A stretch of DNA of 16,307 bases from Bacteroidota bacterium (GTDB lineage Bacteria; Bacteroidota; Bacteroidia; Flavobacteriales_F; PHOS-HE28), in contig JAEZDL010000101.1 in the NCBI GenBank assembly GCA_023418095.1, positions 1-16,307 of the forward strand. The letters are read 5' to 3'. This document shows, one piece after another, positions 15,492-16,307 of this stretch. The position numbers and the translations under genes are program-made. Numbering within the stretch: the stretch's first letter is position 1; each line of letters starts with the position of its first letter. The notes below the pieces were generated by a model. That model was not told where the DNA came from, did not search any database, and worked only from the letters and a program-made list of their open reading frames with translations.

Positions 15492-16307
15492 ATGAAGAAC
15501 CAGAAGGAACTACGGAGCACGCTCTTTCGCCATTTGGACGGCATCGCCACCGCGCCGGTCGCATTTGCATTGCAAAAAAAAGGTGTACTGCGCGCGTTGA
15601 CCGATCGGCGAACAGCTTCGCTTTCAGATCTCACCAATGAATTCAAGGCCAACGAAGGTTATCTGAACGTTGCGTTGCGCGTACTGGCCTCACAAGGTTG
15701 GTTATTGCAACACATCGACAATACCAAGGACGAGATCTCATATAAGATCACCGATCGTGGAAGGATCGCCTTCGAGTGGGTGCATTTGTATGAGGATGCC
15801 GTTGCGTTGATCGAATACTCGGGCCGCTTCCATCCAAGGAGATTCGAGAAGGAGCCGTTCGTGAAATGGCTGGAAGTGGTGGAGCAATTCGAGAATGACT
15901 TCGGGATCGAACTTTCCTCCGATGCGCTGGTGCGATCGGTGCAGGAACAGATCCTCAAGCACATCGAAGGCGTGCTCGCCGGCCCCACGATCGTGCTGCT
16001 CGGCATGGGCGGCATGTTCCATAAATACTTCATGGAAAGCAGCTTCGGGCCGGAGGAATTCCATCGTGATCCGGAAAGCTTCCGCAAGATCCTGGACTTC
16101 TTCACCCGGCTGGGCTGGTTCAGCAGGAAGAAAGACAAATACCAATACACGGAGGAAGGCATGTTCTTCGCGCGGCGCGGATCGGCGTACGGCGTCACCG
16201 TCTCGTATCTCCCCACATTCCGCAAGCTGGATGAATTGATCTTCGGCAACCCGCGGATCCTATGGGACCATCCGCATGATGCGCCGGAGTTGCAGGTGGA
16301 TCGGGAG
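15492..16307 (+). CDS. Probable class I SAM-dependent methyltransferase, N-terminal part (3' end outside window)
   Basis: From ATG 15492 the frame is open for 272 codons to the window edge with no stop. It starts MKNQKELRSTLFRHLDG. Residues ~5-100 look like the winged-helix dimerisation domain of O-methyltransferase-type enzymes: APVAFALQKKGVLRALTD, SLSDLTNEFKANEGYLNVAL, VLASQGWLLQHID and ISYKITDRGRIAF. A second, similar unit follows at ~185-250: RKILDFFTRLGWFSRKKD, YQYTEEGMFFARRG and RKLDELIFGNPRILW. The visible end, ELQVDRE, resembles the segment that I recall precedes the S-adenosylmethionine site in some polyketide-associated methyltransferases, but the SAM-binding motif itself lies outside the window. 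The function is therefore inferred. A run of eight A (15574-15581) sits early in the gene. Confidence 0.65.
   Translation, partial: MKNQKELRSTLFRHLDGIATAPVAFALQKKGVLRALTDRRTASLSDLTNEFKANEGYLNVALRVLASQGWLLQHIDNTKDEISYKITDRGRIAFEWVHLYEDAVALIEYSGRFHPRRFEKEPFVKWLEVVEQFENDFGIELSSDALVRSVQEQILKHIEGVLAGPTIVLLGMGGMFHKYFMESSFGPEEFHRDPESFRKILDFFTRLGWFSRKKDKYQYTEEGMFFARRGSAYGVTVSYLPTFRKLDELIFGNPRILWDHPHDAPELQVDRE

Noticed and set aside
15659..16249. A 196-codon - strand frame and a 114-codon + frame (15895-16239) near the right edge
   Set aside because: The real gene is the + frame open from 15492 to the window end, which shows winged-helix features. The others are serine- or arginine-rich shadows.

Overview
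The window looks like chromosome from a fairly GC-rich member of the Bacteroidota, probably a Flavobacteriales-like lineage. This rests on three things: three exported proteins with C-terminal type IX secretion (T9SS)-style sorting modules, a TonB-dependent receptor with an N-terminal carboxypeptidase-regulatory-like domain, and a Bacteroidota-type -7 promoter element (TATATTTG) just before a tRNA gene. Coding density is high. No phage, insertion sequence, integrase, CRISPR array or rRNA was seen.

Layout. (1) Positions 3-2555, + strand: mutS, entering from the left edge without its first codons. (2) 2579-2823, + strand: a promoter, tRNA-Gly(GCC), a hairpin with a T-rich tail, and tRNA-Leu(UAA). 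Then comes a glutamyl-Q-tRNA(Asp) synthetase-like gene (2852-3688). (3) 3667-7668, - strand: a run of four genes. In transcription order these are a T9SS cargo protein, adenine deaminase, a membrane fatty-acid desaturase and a small lipoprotein with C-terminal membrane helices. The last overlaps the synthetase gene tail to tail. (4) 7669-7923: a divergent regulatory spacer. (5) 7924-11368, + strand: a TonB-dependent receptor followed 40 bases later by a helix-turn-helix regulator. (6) 11582-15325, + strand: four loci for exported proteins. They are a CsgG-like domain joined to a predicted outer-membrane barrel, a small membrane protein of unknown function, a T9SS cargo protein, and a second T9SS cargo gene split by a +1 frameshift. 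(7) 15492 to the right edge, + strand: the N-terminal part of a probable methyltransferase with two winged-helix-like units, open at the window end.

The genes do not form one recognisable pathway. The left half is housekeeping (mismatch repair, tRNA supply and modification, purine salvage, membrane lipid desaturation). The right half is cell-envelope and secretion related.

The most unusual signal is not a gene. GATC, and especially the palindrome CGATCG, is strongly over-represented. I counted about 60 CGATCG by eye, against about 5 expected from composition. GATC is densest in the intergenic gaps, so codon usage alone does not explain it. It resembles the highly iterated palindrome HIP1 of cyanobacteria. 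I did not find a convincing new multi-gene system.
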